DNA of 64,000 nt from Petrosia ficiformis. Its lineage: Eukaryota > Porifera > Demospongiae > Haplosclerida > Petrosiidae. Location: positions 643,501 through 707,500 of the forward strand of contig OX345642.1 in NCBI GenBank assembly GCA_947044365.1. Reading direction: 5' to 3'. The notes under the pieces were generated by a model that was not told the DNA's origin, did no database searches, and saw only the letters and a list, made by a program, of their open reading frames with translations. Below are positions 20,801-29,082 of the stretch, piece after piece (position 1 is the first letter of the stretch; the number at the start of each line of letters is the position of its first letter). The position numbers were made by a program, and so were the translations under genes.

Positions 20801-21573
20801 TCAGGCACACAAAAGATCAACTAGTAACTCCTCTCCAATGTCCAACTTGTCAGCAAATGATTATTTCAGTAAAACGCTATTGGAATGTAGCAAAGATACT
20901 GGCTCATGAAATAAAACAGATAAAAGATATGAGTGCAGTAGAAGATGTATCGGCAGCTGATCTAATAATAGACGCTGAATATATATTGCGAATGGAACCA
21001 TTTCAGCAAATAAGAGAATTTGGCCCAAGAAAATTATCCACCCTTCCTTATACCACTGAAACAGTTTGTGCCTTACAGCTACTTCTGTTTGCAAATGATC
21101 TTGTGGCAACAGATATGAGAAGCGAAGTTTTAAAATTGCACACTATGATAACGTTTCTAATAATTCAAGGGAGAGCAAAGTTATCCGAGCAATTCATATT
21201 TGATGTTAGTAGTGAGTTATATCGTATTCATCTCACAGTACTTACAAGAAAGGTCAAACAACGTTTGGATTACAGTACAGAAGTCACAATAGAGACCATG
21301 AAACGGTTTGGAGGCATTCAATCTGTACTTGATCAAATGGAAAGTAATCACACACTTCGTCTCACTGAAGAAGACTATAAAGTTCATCTTCACATTTTAA
21401 AGGACCTATGCTTGGAACATTCTGGAATGGAACTCGATGTAATTGTAACTCGTGACATAATCAAACCAGTTATTACGAAAGGAGAGTGGTATCGATGTAC
21501 AAGAGCTGGCCATCTATACTTCATATCAGCAACGAATCGAAAAGGGAAACCAGGATGTAACTTATGTATTTGA
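14836..21573 (+). CDS. ZNFX1-like: ZNFX1-like helicase/zinc-finger protein, type A copy 2 (A2)
   Basis: Single coding exon, 2245 residues, ATG at 14836 (MAFSNRRS). A long basic/Gly-rich disordered N-terminus (about 1-220, several RG motifs, GSGTERGSGTGRG repeat) precedes the segment YIHRLGIRDLKTLAR shared with A1. Then follow the ZNFX1-conserved region, Walker A GPPGTGKT at 697-704, an acidic linker, motif II VEEAAE near E1124, IGDHKQL, QHRMRP, NFQGEEND and VALSRAK, NFX1-type fingers about 1413-1944, a RING-like CGH...CPTC, and a shortened RZ-like end (about 2215-2245) spaced C-x4-H-x14-C-x2-C without the GxCGG loop. The protein ends just after the last cysteine. The longest of the four. Function inferred from family; recognised with confidence as ZNFX1-like. 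Confidence 0.93.
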   Translation: MAFSNRRSWTLDSYLPMSTERDTIVPSSSREKRKEVGQRRGRMDDEFHEVGTDLEFEYRRDRGARRGWGSNHRGRRVPSTGDTNNWRREGMPGLGRRIEGIQVYGREIRGWERGGGMSGSWRLDEGRGSGTERGSGTGRGTRSDDGRGVVIELDKERMRSKRGIGDQQSTLTPLTPDPLLSSFTSIRSPHWKSKQDYHKPESFNPEGKKPVQKGQSKPTYIHRLGIRDLKTLARNDPREVINKLENELKGFQHSLNDCFKVKGDLSREEYVEAVLQIVIKVSQARGDDQKKSANIILAEFLSTRCSMFHMLLAEYVKKLPLSDSYLTKVENLCQMFRLLLSRLPTSSWSVLPVKDLSETSNFLSLSPALTDKIAELKEQYDEIHEQCLQQQKSKLEGIHRYEFENWDDSQYKQIPILPTMEEVCHSAPPCLRSNIIQGSYKGWEHYYDIQFRLLREDFIAPLRRGVQSFLAGTRGRDLHDINMYRGVYVLEPVFTRKGTCFALFFDASRFRKSWDHSKRLIYGSLLCLSPDGFQDQVYFATVYDRKSEELEKGIFLAKFEDDFEVFNHCSKMTEFVMIESRAYFEASRHILHSLQIAEIDTMPFTECLLKYHPKQSSLFRLESSIPSCVLGNPKYMKDGYALFDLRWLYPEDESNKCQSVNILNVHGWPKVDEIELDQSQLDAIRMALTQEIAVIQGPPGTGKTYIGYKIVQTLLQNRKIWDPEHTSPILVMCFTNHALDQFLEGLLECNIVDEAPEDDEPVYPYLPRSSRTKSRKPNIVRVGGRSKNEKIQELNISQVRNWVPYYLLDERREILAEIDDRAKRMLWKSLELTYKYPINQFIVGPEGRKRLRCVINRSHFAQLDQLAQDDEELLPHVLEIWLGMWGNVQDETVKEKKLNVNNVDNQVVTVQTKRELLSTMEDEKNDEIEVEEIEEEELIDITGEAELELQERLLDDTLSGAIYRRNDDEEEDGFLFDDFEEEFSGKQWFVQHKNNKRDQKQEKSQQTINRKSEEEILKILQQIRQLQPMSVEWEMIISDVNTLNEIDRRRLFRLWVQKYQMRLKTQNEKRFEEYNELCVKLKETQLQIDRYSLEKAEVIGMTTTGASKYQHIIHLVKPKIVIVEEAAELLEAHIVSALNAGTQHLILIGDHKQLRPKPNEYDLAKKHNLHISLFERLIRNGLPHATLLIQHRMRPQIARLVHPHVYDTLENHESVENRSDVKGFDKNMFFFHHEHEEEEKDTHLLSHSNEYEADMVVALCKHLLNQGYEPSQITILTAYTGQLLKVRKRMPKRMFDGVRVVNVDNFQGEENDIIILSLVRNNKLNNVGFLREENRVCVALSRAKLGFYCFGNFKMLRGVVPLWDVILSSVEKEGCLGDVFSLHCHNHPNTTFKVKDSMEFKLFSPEGGCTEKCTYRLDCGHQCTRSCHPDDPEHTSFKCLKPCARRCPDGDHPCHICCYEKCPPCMIRVKRIIPQCFHEQEMYCYEEASYFVCKIPCLKLCPNGLHKCPLYCGEGCRLCKVIVEKIMPECGHTQRMKCYVPVDEHYCRVKVDKVIPNCGHTEQMECHTSPSSHKCSHPCEKILTCEHQCKKKCSEYCSSSFCTELVYATLPCGHFEMVPCNEKQRLTSHYIFRLRGSKCSHPCKKIMSCGHRCRKKCGEVCSDCNEPVEATLPCGHTMTMTCREEKEMSSLSTYARYVYSNHKYQCIQPCTKTLSPCGHPCPNKCSEKCPSKCEIPVMVTCLKGHESRRSCHQSENPCKLKCMKLLPCGHNCRKKCSEECGTCDVMVNERCPCGHIHPNKCGDKSSCSCLAKCTVRLKCGHICSGKCGQCYTNRVHYWCTQSVSLKPFCGHFATVPCLGMQYNCPKACQVAVCPHNKELCTHTCSQECIRACTSECQVQCPHRKCKQQCHQPCQELLCNEPCGKLLQCRHYCPGLCGEKCLTSCMICSPKKFRQKVVGLSKKARPDSHRYIQLDCGHIFTVQYLDNLFFRHTKDQLVTPLQCPTCQQMIISVKRYWNVAKILAHEIKQIKDMSAVEDVSAADLIIDAEYILRMEPFQQIREFGPRKLSTLPYTTETVCALQLLLFANDLVATDMRSEVLKLHTMITFLIIQGRAKLSEQFIFDVSSELYRIHLTVLTRKVKQRLDYSTEVTIETMKRFGGIQSVLDQMESNHTLRLTEEDYKVHLHILKDLCLEHSGMELDVIVTRDIIKPVITKGEWYRCTRAGHLYFISATNRKGKPGCNLCI

Positions 21574-23097
21574 TAGAAACAGTGTATAAGACAGATATAC
21601 CTAGTTCATAGTATTAGTATGACAGAAAGAGTATATATGTATACAATATATATAATACCTAATTGCTTATACATGTAGATCTAACTGTATCAGTCTGTAC
21701 TTCAAGTTTTGTATTAAACTGTGTGTTAAATATAATTATTTAATAGTTCATTATTCAAATATCCATGGCTAACTTAGTTCAACTCACCTGTAAATTTCCT
21801 GAATCAGATGTCTTGCATGGAACACACCACATTCATGGAACACACCACATTCATAAAAAATTATTCAATGCCATCTAGCAGAATATCTGGCTACTGAAAT
21901 AATTCTTTATCAACTGGATTTTTAACAAAATGGAATGGCTGAGGCTATTGAAATGCTATATGAAGACATACAGGAGACAAATGTCTTATAATAATAGACT
22001 CATTGATTGGACAAATACAACTTCTATTGTGATATATACAATATACATATACAATCACAAAACATTGCTATTGTTACTATAGTAAACTATAATATAATTA
22101 TAGTGTGTGTACACTTCATGCAACTTACAAACTAACTACACTTGCTACTCTTATAGCAGTTTACATTCCTAACCAATGATACACTATAGGATATTGATCT
22201 TGTATATACGTACATAGCGTTCCTATCAATGTCCCGAACATTAGTTTAGTGAGACAAAAGTTAAATTTGAAAACTTTTGGAGGGGGGAGGAGATGTACAG
22301 GGGTATTGGCAAACTAACTTTAGCAAGGGGAGATTTTAGCAAGTCCCCCATATCAAACCCTGCTAAATTGTATTCCTACACTTCAAAAACAAAATTGTTA
22401 AAATAGCTAATTCCTTGGTGAGAATATATATACAGTTAGGATTTAAATTTAAATTGTCATGATACATACAAGTTGGCTATATGCTTGCTGATACCATTAC
22501 AAATATTTTGTACCTACTATAATACATTATATAAACACTTTTGTTGCCATGCCAAATAACTGGCTACAATCTTTAGTGGTGTGAAGTATATTATGACGTT
22601 GCAGGTTTTCAAGAAATTTAAACCATTTGATGATAGCCAGATACAGTTACTGTGAAGTTTTATAAGTGACATGAAATATTACACGGGAAGGATAATGAAA
22701 TAGTATGTTATGCCATCAACAACATGATCATGTAACTTTAAATCTTTGTAACCAATCAATGAGTTACTTTTAACAATGTTGTTTTTGCAGTGTATATATA
22801 TATATAATTATAATTGTGCTGAGGCTATAATATATATTCTCAATACACATGCATGCCAATCTTATGCGTAAGATCACATGTATAGCTCAGGTTGTTGTAT
22901 ACTAAGTGAATGTGGTCCAGATAATAACATTGTTGAGGTTGCTCAGTTTTTAAAGAACTGTTTTTATTTATAAATCTAATAGCAGCATTATTACAAAACA
23001 GTTGATAGAAAGCCTATAGTATATATAAATTGTAACAGTGACATTTTAACATTAACAATAATTCATATTTGTCTTCAACTGTAGTCTACTTTCATAG
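21574..23097. other. Convergent 3' intergenic spacer (A2 / B2)
   Basis: The two flanking genes converge here. AT-rich, no coding potential. A perfect 19-base direct repeat lies near 21815-21853. Otherwise I see only short AT tracts and possible poly(A) signals. Confidence 0.6.
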
Positions 23098-26000
23098 TTA
23101 ATCAAAGTCATAATTTCCCATATTGTTTTCCTCGGACCATGCTGGATGATGTGAGTTGTCTATCTCAGAAGCATGTTGGTTATCATTACGAATACGATGA
23201 CTACCCCCTCCGATATGTGCTCCACATTCCAAACACTTGCCCTCCTCCATTGCACCACCGCAATCTCCAATACAATAGTAATGACCATTAGGACACTTGA
23301 ACCATGCACCTTTTCTAATGTCAGACATTGCTCTAATGATCTCCAGACGTTCACTTTCAGTAAGTTTTCCAACTTCGTAAATATTTTTCCACCGGTTGAT
23401 TCTTTCATCAACATGTTTTTGATCTTCTTCAGTAGCTTGGGGTTGCTTTATGCCAAATTCTACAAAGAGTACAGCAAGTGCATTCAGCTCTTGCTCATCA
23501 CTAGAGGTAAGTGTCTTTCCTTCATTAAATATCGCAGCTTTGAATTGACAAATTCTAGCTAAACAAAATATCCTTATTACTTCACTTTGAATATCATGTA
23601 TCTGCTGAGGCGTCAGATATGTGGTCTTCAAAAACTGTATCAGCATCTCTGTTTCAATATTCAGACTAGAAGCATGAAGATGAAGTGAACCGAAGCTACA
23701 AAGAGTAGTACCAAGTGATGATATACACTTCATCAACTCAACAAGGACAGGAATTATAGCCAACTGATTCTGTACTGTATTTATCTCATGAGGCAAGATT
23801 GGAGGAATATTTGGTTTGGCACTGCTAATGGCTCTATTGAGATAATTAAGTACATGGAGAGCTAAGCTATTTAGGACTTTATAAGGCTTTGTATGATTTA
23901 CGTGCGATTCAGCAGAGCTTTGTAACTCAGTTATGTTTATCTCTGTTCCTTTCATATTCAAACGCTTCACCTCTTCCATATCATGTATAGTTTTCTTGAT
24001 ACTGTTACCATATCGGAGACTACGTCTGATAGGAGTCTTACACTTCGGACATTCAATAAACTTGACAATGTGCGAGTCTTCTTTTTCTTGTTGTGACATC
24101 CAGTGATCCATACCCGTTATCTCGAAGATATGATTACAATCTTTCAGCTGAATAAAACAAGCATCTTCCTCATCTTCGGTCCCAAAGAATATTTCACAAA
24201 CGTTTTCTTTGTCACAGATACGACAAAGAGATGGACAATCTTCACCACAAAGCCCGATACACTGGTGACCACAGGGTAGGTTTTCCTTGCATGGAATCTC
24301 ACATGGTGGGCGATCACACATCTCACCACAAGTTGCATTGCAACGAAAATGCCGACATTGCCATTTACAAGGTTCTCGGCATGGGACACAAGGCTCGTAA
24401 CATTTCTTAGGACACTGACTATGGAAGCAGTAGTTTTTACACTGCTCTGTACAAGGAGGGCAGTTTGCTGTACAAGGGAATTTGCAAATGTGGCCACAGG
24501 CAAGTGGTCGATCACACTTGTGTTTGCATGGTATGTGTAATCGTCCCATATTACATTTGCCACACGTACCTGCACAATCATGTAAACAATCCAGCATCTT
24601 ATTACAAGGAATGGGACATTGAAGTGAAGACACTGGAATACTACATTTAGTAGGTACTACATGACCACAGGGCATTTTTTTGTCAACCTTTGCTTGGCAA
24701 ATACGAGTAGGAGTGCAGTCTTCAAAACATTTATTTTGACATTGGTGACCACATCTAATGAGTCTTTCACACTGTTGGTCACATTTGACTGTTGATTGGT
24801 CTGTACTACATTTTATCTCCTTTTTGTGACCACAGCGCTCTAGTATTCGAGGTACTTTGGTTGTGCATGGAGTACATCCATCTTGACATTGATAGCATTT
24901 GCTTTGACACTTGTGACCACATGGAAGGTCTTTGCAACATTTCTGTTGGCATTTATACATTTTCTTGTGTTCACGATCAATTGGATGGCAAGGACTACGA
25001 CAAACATGACCACACTCTAGTCTCGAATTACATTGCTTCAGGCAACCTCCTTCTGGGCATTTAGAGAAGTCATCTGGAGCTTTAGCTATAATTACTTCCT
25101 TTGGGTGAATCTGACAGCAGAGGGGAAGACCACTGCCAACAAATCCCTTCCCATCTAATTCTGCTAAAATTGCTGGCCATTTTGTTTTTTCTTTATTTCT
25201 TAGCATGGAGAAGTTGCCAATTACATACATTCCTTTCTTGGCCCGAGAAAGAGACACACAGACACGATTTTCAACCTTCAAGAAGCCAATAATGTTCTTT
25301 TTATTACTGCGAACAAGTGACAATATAATTATGTCATTTTCTTCTCCCTGAAAGTCATCCACAGCAGCCACACGAACACCACCAAACTCTTTTCTTCCCA
25401 TTTTCTGTTTAATTTCAATAAGTTGACCTCTATACATTGTCAATATGGTTATCTGTGAAGGGATGTAACCTTGTTTCAGAAAATAACGTGTCAGACTCAC
25501 CACATAATTCGCTTCGAAAGTATTGGAGTGACTTCGACTATCACCAGTGAGGCTACCATTCTCTAACTTGTCATGATCAATAAAGAAGAGATTCTTTCCA
25601 ACTCCTTTAATGCAATCATACTCCTCCACAGTAGGGTGGTCTTTTAACTCGTCATAAATATGATTTCCAACTATTCTTGCTATTTCTGGTCTCATACGAT
25701 GCTGAACATCTAATGTAGTAACAGGCATGCCATTCTTTGCCAGACGTTCAAACAACGATATATGGAAGTTATATTTCTCCTCTAACTCGTAGTATGTTGG
25801 TTTTGGTTGCAGCTGCTTATGGTCTCCTATGAGAATCAACTGCTGGACACTGGGACATAGAGAAGTGATAATATGAGACTCCAACACCTCTGCAGCTTCT
25901 TCCACTATGACTATCTTAGGATGAAGATGTTTCAGGATATAGCTGTACTTGGCAGCTCCTGTTGTGGTCATTCCAACCACATGGCTATTTGCTATTGCTG

Positions 26001-28731
26001 CTAGGTTAATTTCTTGGTTTATCTCTTGACACATCTGTGATCTGTGATCATAGTCGAAACCGGAATCTCTTAAGTTAGCTTTGCACTGTCTAATGTGTTT
26101 ATTCAGCCAATAGAGGTATAAACGCCATCTTTGCTTTATATCTAGGTACCAAACATCAACGACTTGAGCCACTTCCTTGTTCGTCAGTGGGCGCTGTTTC
26201 ATACTATTAGCTATGCGCCTTTTCCGTTCATCTGCACTGATTTGTACTGTCTGCCATTCTCCATCTCTTGTAATTTTCTTTTTAGACCTAGGGGCTGTCT
26301 TTGCCTTTCTTTCTTGTTGCCTTCTCGAATTCATATCCATCTCAAACTCCATATCCTCTCCTTCTTCTATTCGATCATCCTCGAGTAGCTGTGGTTCATC
26401 AGCAACTTCAATAAAACCTTCTTCAGGTACCAAAACCTTTTCCTCATCGTCATCAAATACAATGCCTCCTTTCTGATTACTCTCAATATTACTATTCTTT
26501 ATTGCTAGCCCACCAATAAAGAGACTTTCATTGATTGCTATTGCCAAATCTTCATCCACATCTTCGTCCTGTATTAGGTTGTCATCTTCAGGAATAACAA
26601 GCAGCTTCAACCATACCTCCATCACAATATCAGGGTCAAATCCATTGTTCATTTGTGAGTAATGGTGTAGATCTATTACTTCCTTCATTTCCTCGATTGT
26701 CAAGACTTTACCTTCTTTTGAATCAATGTTGCCCACTCTACTCTCAATGAATTCTTTATACTGCTCCATTTTAACACGGTTTTTCTTATATTTTGCGGCA
26801 AGATTTTTTGGAACTCGCCACTCAGATCGCATACTTTTGACCAGATTTTTCAAGGCACATTCTTTGATCTGATCACTTTTACACCTTCCACCTATACGTA
26901 CCACTTTAGGAGGCTGAGTCCCAATCTGACACTCTAGTATTCCTTCAAGGAACTGGTCTAATGCATGATTAGTGTAACACACAACTAGAATAGGCGAGTT
27001 GCATTTTGGATCCCAAACAGAACGGTTTAGGAGAAGAGCCTGGACTATTTTGAGACCAATATAGGTCTTACCCGTCCCTGGAGGTCCTTGTATGATTGAG
27101 ATTTCTTGAGAGAGAGCTGTTTGTATTGCACCAAACTGTGATTCATCCAGACATGTTTCTTTGACTAAAGGCCATTTGTCTACTCTTGTGACATCAATTG
27201 GAGATTTTGCTTTTTTAAGCTTGAGTACACCATTTAGATCAAAGCACGAATTCTGACGTAAGAAAACTGGAGGAGGAATGTTTTCTTGTGGATTGTAACC
27301 TCCAACAATGTAAGGACGAAAAGGCATTTGTTCTTGAACTATCTGTTGCAGTCCTTCTAAAACATGCCGATATGCTTCGAAATAGGCTGTAGATTCTACC
27401 ATTGTGTACTCATCGCAGGGATCAATTTCAAAAGCATTTGCTTCGCCCTCAAATTTTACCGTTAGCTGGCCATTTTTGAGGTCTGCTTGATCACGATTAA
27501 CAACGCTAGCAAATAAAATGGTTTGGAAATTATCACGAGAGAAGCAAAGCAAAGATCCATATATGAGTCGACGAGAGTGTTCCCATTTTACGTTTTGGAG
27601 TCCTGATCTTTTAACGTCAAACTGGATCAGAAATCCAATGCCAGCAAACAGGCAAATGGGAGTTAGTACACGTACTCCTTTATACACATTGATGTCAGGT
27701 CTATCGTTTATGTTTTGGAGGTAATCATGTATCCCATCACGAAGAGGCCCCATAAAATCCTCTCGTAGTAGACGAAACTGAACATCCAAATAATGATCCC
27801 AATTATGATAAGTTCCTTCCACAATATTGGGTCTGAGAAAAGGCTTGTTATGAGAATTTTGAATCTCATGAGGTTGGGGGAGAATTTCAATCTCACGGTA
27901 GTTATCTGGAGGATTTACATCGTGAAGGTTTGCTTGTTCCACAACCCTTTGCTTTGATGGCTGTTTTGCTGGTCGCTGATTCTCAAAATACTCTGTTTTC
28001 TTGATTTCGTAATCATGATTGTATTCTTCGAATTGATTTTTGATCATACGATACCGACTGCCATCTAATCTGTCAACTGTTTCTTTAAGATCGGCATGAG
28101 GAAATGAAAGAATGAACGATTGTGGAATTCGCTCAATGCAGAAATGTGCAATTTTTATGATATGGAAGAAATGATTCAATTCACCTTCTGGTTGTACTGT
28201 TAGAAAAAGTGCTTTTAGCTTCATGACAAAAAGGTGACAGTCACTCAGCACCCGACTCAGCATTTTACTTGAAAACTGGTCTTCTTGACTGTTGACTAAA
28301 GCAAAGAGAATTTTAATTAGCTGTTTTAGCACAAAATCATTTTCTAAAAACTTGTCATACTTAAAGGCATTGAAAAATGCTTCTTCTTCATTTTGAACTC
28401 GATCTATTACAGCTGCAGAATTTTGTTTTGCTAGGTGTATGATTTCAAATTTTTGCCAATGTTCTGCTTTGGGTCTTGTGACATCAGGGAATGAATTGCC
28501 TTGAAGTCCCTCTGGTCGATCCCTTTCGCTAATGGTGCGAATGCCACCCCGGGCCCTGCCACGACCTCTTCCTTGACCTCTACCTGTTCGTATAAATGAA
28601 GATTCGCTATGTTCAGGAATATTGGGAGATGCAGTGTGAACACTTTGATGATTCCCCCTATTTCTAGGAGTCCTACCTCTTTGGCCACGATAGTTACCCC
28701 TCTGTCTGGAAGTTTCTCTTGGATTACTCAT
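23098..28731 (-). CDS. ZNFX1-like: ZNFX1-like helicase/zinc-finger protein, type B copy 2 (B2)
   Basis: Single coding exon, 1877 residues from ATG 28731 (MSNPRET); an in-frame TTG two codons upstream is not taken as the start. The N-terminus has an RG-rich run (GRGQGRGRGRARGG). Order: ZNFX1-conserved FRLLREDFM region, Walker A GPPGTGKT at 549-556, acidic linker, motif II VEEAAE near E944, IGDHKQL, QHRMRPE, DFQGEEND and VSLSRAK, NFX1-type fingers, RING-like C...H...CPKC, and an intact RZ-type finger (CPNGH...GDCGG...CLECG). Same layout and length as B1, on the same strand, separated from it by A2. Two segments are close to identical to B1 in DNA while others are only distantly alike. Function inferred from family. 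Confidence 0.94.
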   Translation of the reverse strand: MSNPRETSRQRGNYRGQRGRTPRNRGNHQSVHTASPNIPEHSESSFIRTGRGQGRGRGRARGGIRTISERDRPEGLQGNSFPDVTRPKAEHWQKFEIIHLAKQNSAAVIDRVQNEEEAFFNAFKYDKFLENDFVLKQLIKILFALVNSQEDQFSSKMLSRVLSDCHLFVMKLKALFLTVQPEGELNHFFHIIKIAHFCIERIPQSFILSFPHADLKETVDRLDGSRYRMIKNQFEEYNHDYEIKKTEYFENQRPAKQPSKQRVVEQANLHDVNPPDNYREIEILPQPHEIQNSHNKPFLRPNIVEGTYHNWDHYLDVQFRLLREDFMGPLRDGIHDYLQNINDRPDINVYKGVRVLTPICLFAGIGFLIQFDVKRSGLQNVKWEHSRRLIYGSLLCFSRDNFQTILFASVVNRDQADLKNGQLTVKFEGEANAFEIDPCDEYTMVESTAYFEAYRHVLEGLQQIVQEQMPFRPYIVGGYNPQENIPPPVFLRQNSCFDLNGVLKLKKAKSPIDVTRVDKWPLVKETCLDESQFGAIQTALSQEISIIQGPPGTGKTYIGLKIVQALLLNRSVWDPKCNSPILVVCYTNHALDQFLEGILECQIGTQPPKVVRIGGRCKSDQIKECALKNLVKSMRSEWRVPKNLAAKYKKNRVKMEQYKEFIESRVGNIDSKEGKVLTIEEMKEVIDLHHYSQMNNGFDPDIVMEVWLKLLVIPEDDNLIQDEDVDEDLAIAINESLFIGGLAIKNSNIESNQKGGIVFDDDEEKVLVPEEGFIEVADEPQLLEDDRIEEGEDMEFEMDMNSRRQQERKAKTAPRSKKKITRDGEWQTVQISADERKRRIANSMKQRPLTNKEVAQVVDVWYLDIKQRWRLYLYWLNKHIRQCKANLRDSGFDYDHRSQMCQEINQEINLAAIANSHVVGMTTTGAAKYSYILKHLHPKIVIVEEAAEVLESHIITSLCPSVQQLILIGDHKQLQPKPTYYELEEKYNFHISLFERLAKNGMPVTTLDVQHRMRPEIARIVGNHIYDELKDHPTVEEYDCIKGVGKNLFFIDHDKLENGSLTGDSRSHSNTFEANYVVSLTRYFLKQGYIPSQITILTMYRGQLIEIKQKMGRKEFGGVRVAAVDDFQGEENDIIILSLVRSNKKNIIGFLKVENRVCVSLSRAKKGMYVIGNFSMLRNKEKTKWPAILAELDGKGFVGSGLPLCCQIHPKEVIIAKAPDDFSKCPEGGCLKQCNSRLECGHVCRSPCHPIDREHKKMYKCQQKCCKDLPCGHKCQSKCYQCQDGCTPCTTKVPRILERCGHKKEIKCSTDQSTVKCDQQCERLIRCGHQCQNKCFEDCTPTRICQAKVDKKMPCGHVVPTKCSIPVSSLQCPIPCNKMLDCLHDCAGTCGKCNMGRLHIPCKHKCDRPLACGHICKFPCTANCPPCTEQCKNYCFHSQCPKKCYEPCVPCREPCKWQCRHFRCNATCGEMCDRPPCEIPCKENLPCGHQCIGLCGEDCPSLCRICDKENVCEIFFGTEDEEDACFIQLKDCNHIFEITGMDHWMSQQEKEDSHIVKFIECPKCKTPIRRSLRYGNSIKKTIHDMEEVKRLNMKGTEINITELQSSAESHVNHTKPYKVLNSLALHVLNYLNRAISSAKPNIPPILPHEINTVQNQLAIIPVLVELMKCISSLGTTLCSFGSLHLHASSLNIETEMLIQFLKTTYLTPQQIHDIQSEVIRIFCLARICQFKAAIFNEGKTLTSSDEQELNALAVLFVEFGIKQPQATEEDQKHVDERINRWKNIYEVGKLTESERLEIIRAMSDIRKGAWFKCPNGHYYCIGDCGGAMEEGKCLECGAHIGGGSHRIRNDNQHASEIDNSHHPAWSEENNMGNYDFD

Positions 28732-28737
28732 ACCCAA

Positions 28738-29082
28738 TCAGGTTATACCAACCCCTACAACAATAATTAGAAATTAATAATCACTATTCGCTGTTGTAAT
28801 ACTAGCAATATCAATTATAAATCATTTTACTTACTTCTTTACTTTTCTTCCTAGTAACTATGGCCCATAGTCTATGGGGCGGCGAAAATGTACACGCGCT
28901 CAAAGCAATGAATAATTACACGTGATTTAAAACCGAAAATTATGATTCGATTTTTTGTAAGAGTGAAAGATGAACACACAAGAGAATGATGAAAATTTAT
29001 AATAAATTATTGAATACCAGTCCACAAATAGAGGCATAAATGATAACATTTATTATAACATTATTACAATCTTTGATTTTAT
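28738..29082 (-). promoter_or_regulatory. B2 leader intron and promoter region
   Basis: On the minus strand a GTAAGT donor starts at about 28834 and a TTGTAG acceptor lies about 25 bases before the B2 ATG, so B2 also has a short leader intron. The TAF4 3' end lies just upstream, head-to-tail, so the B2 promoter must be within roughly 250 bases. Confidence 0.5.

Noticed and set aside
8..28731. Bacterial or viral origin of the intron-free giant ORFs
   Set aside because: They have leader introns, AT-rich codon use like their neighbours, complete ZNFX1 architecture, and are linked to unquestioned animal genes.
28732..28737. TTG as start of B2
   Set aside because: An ATG two codons downstream (28731) aligns with the B1 start.
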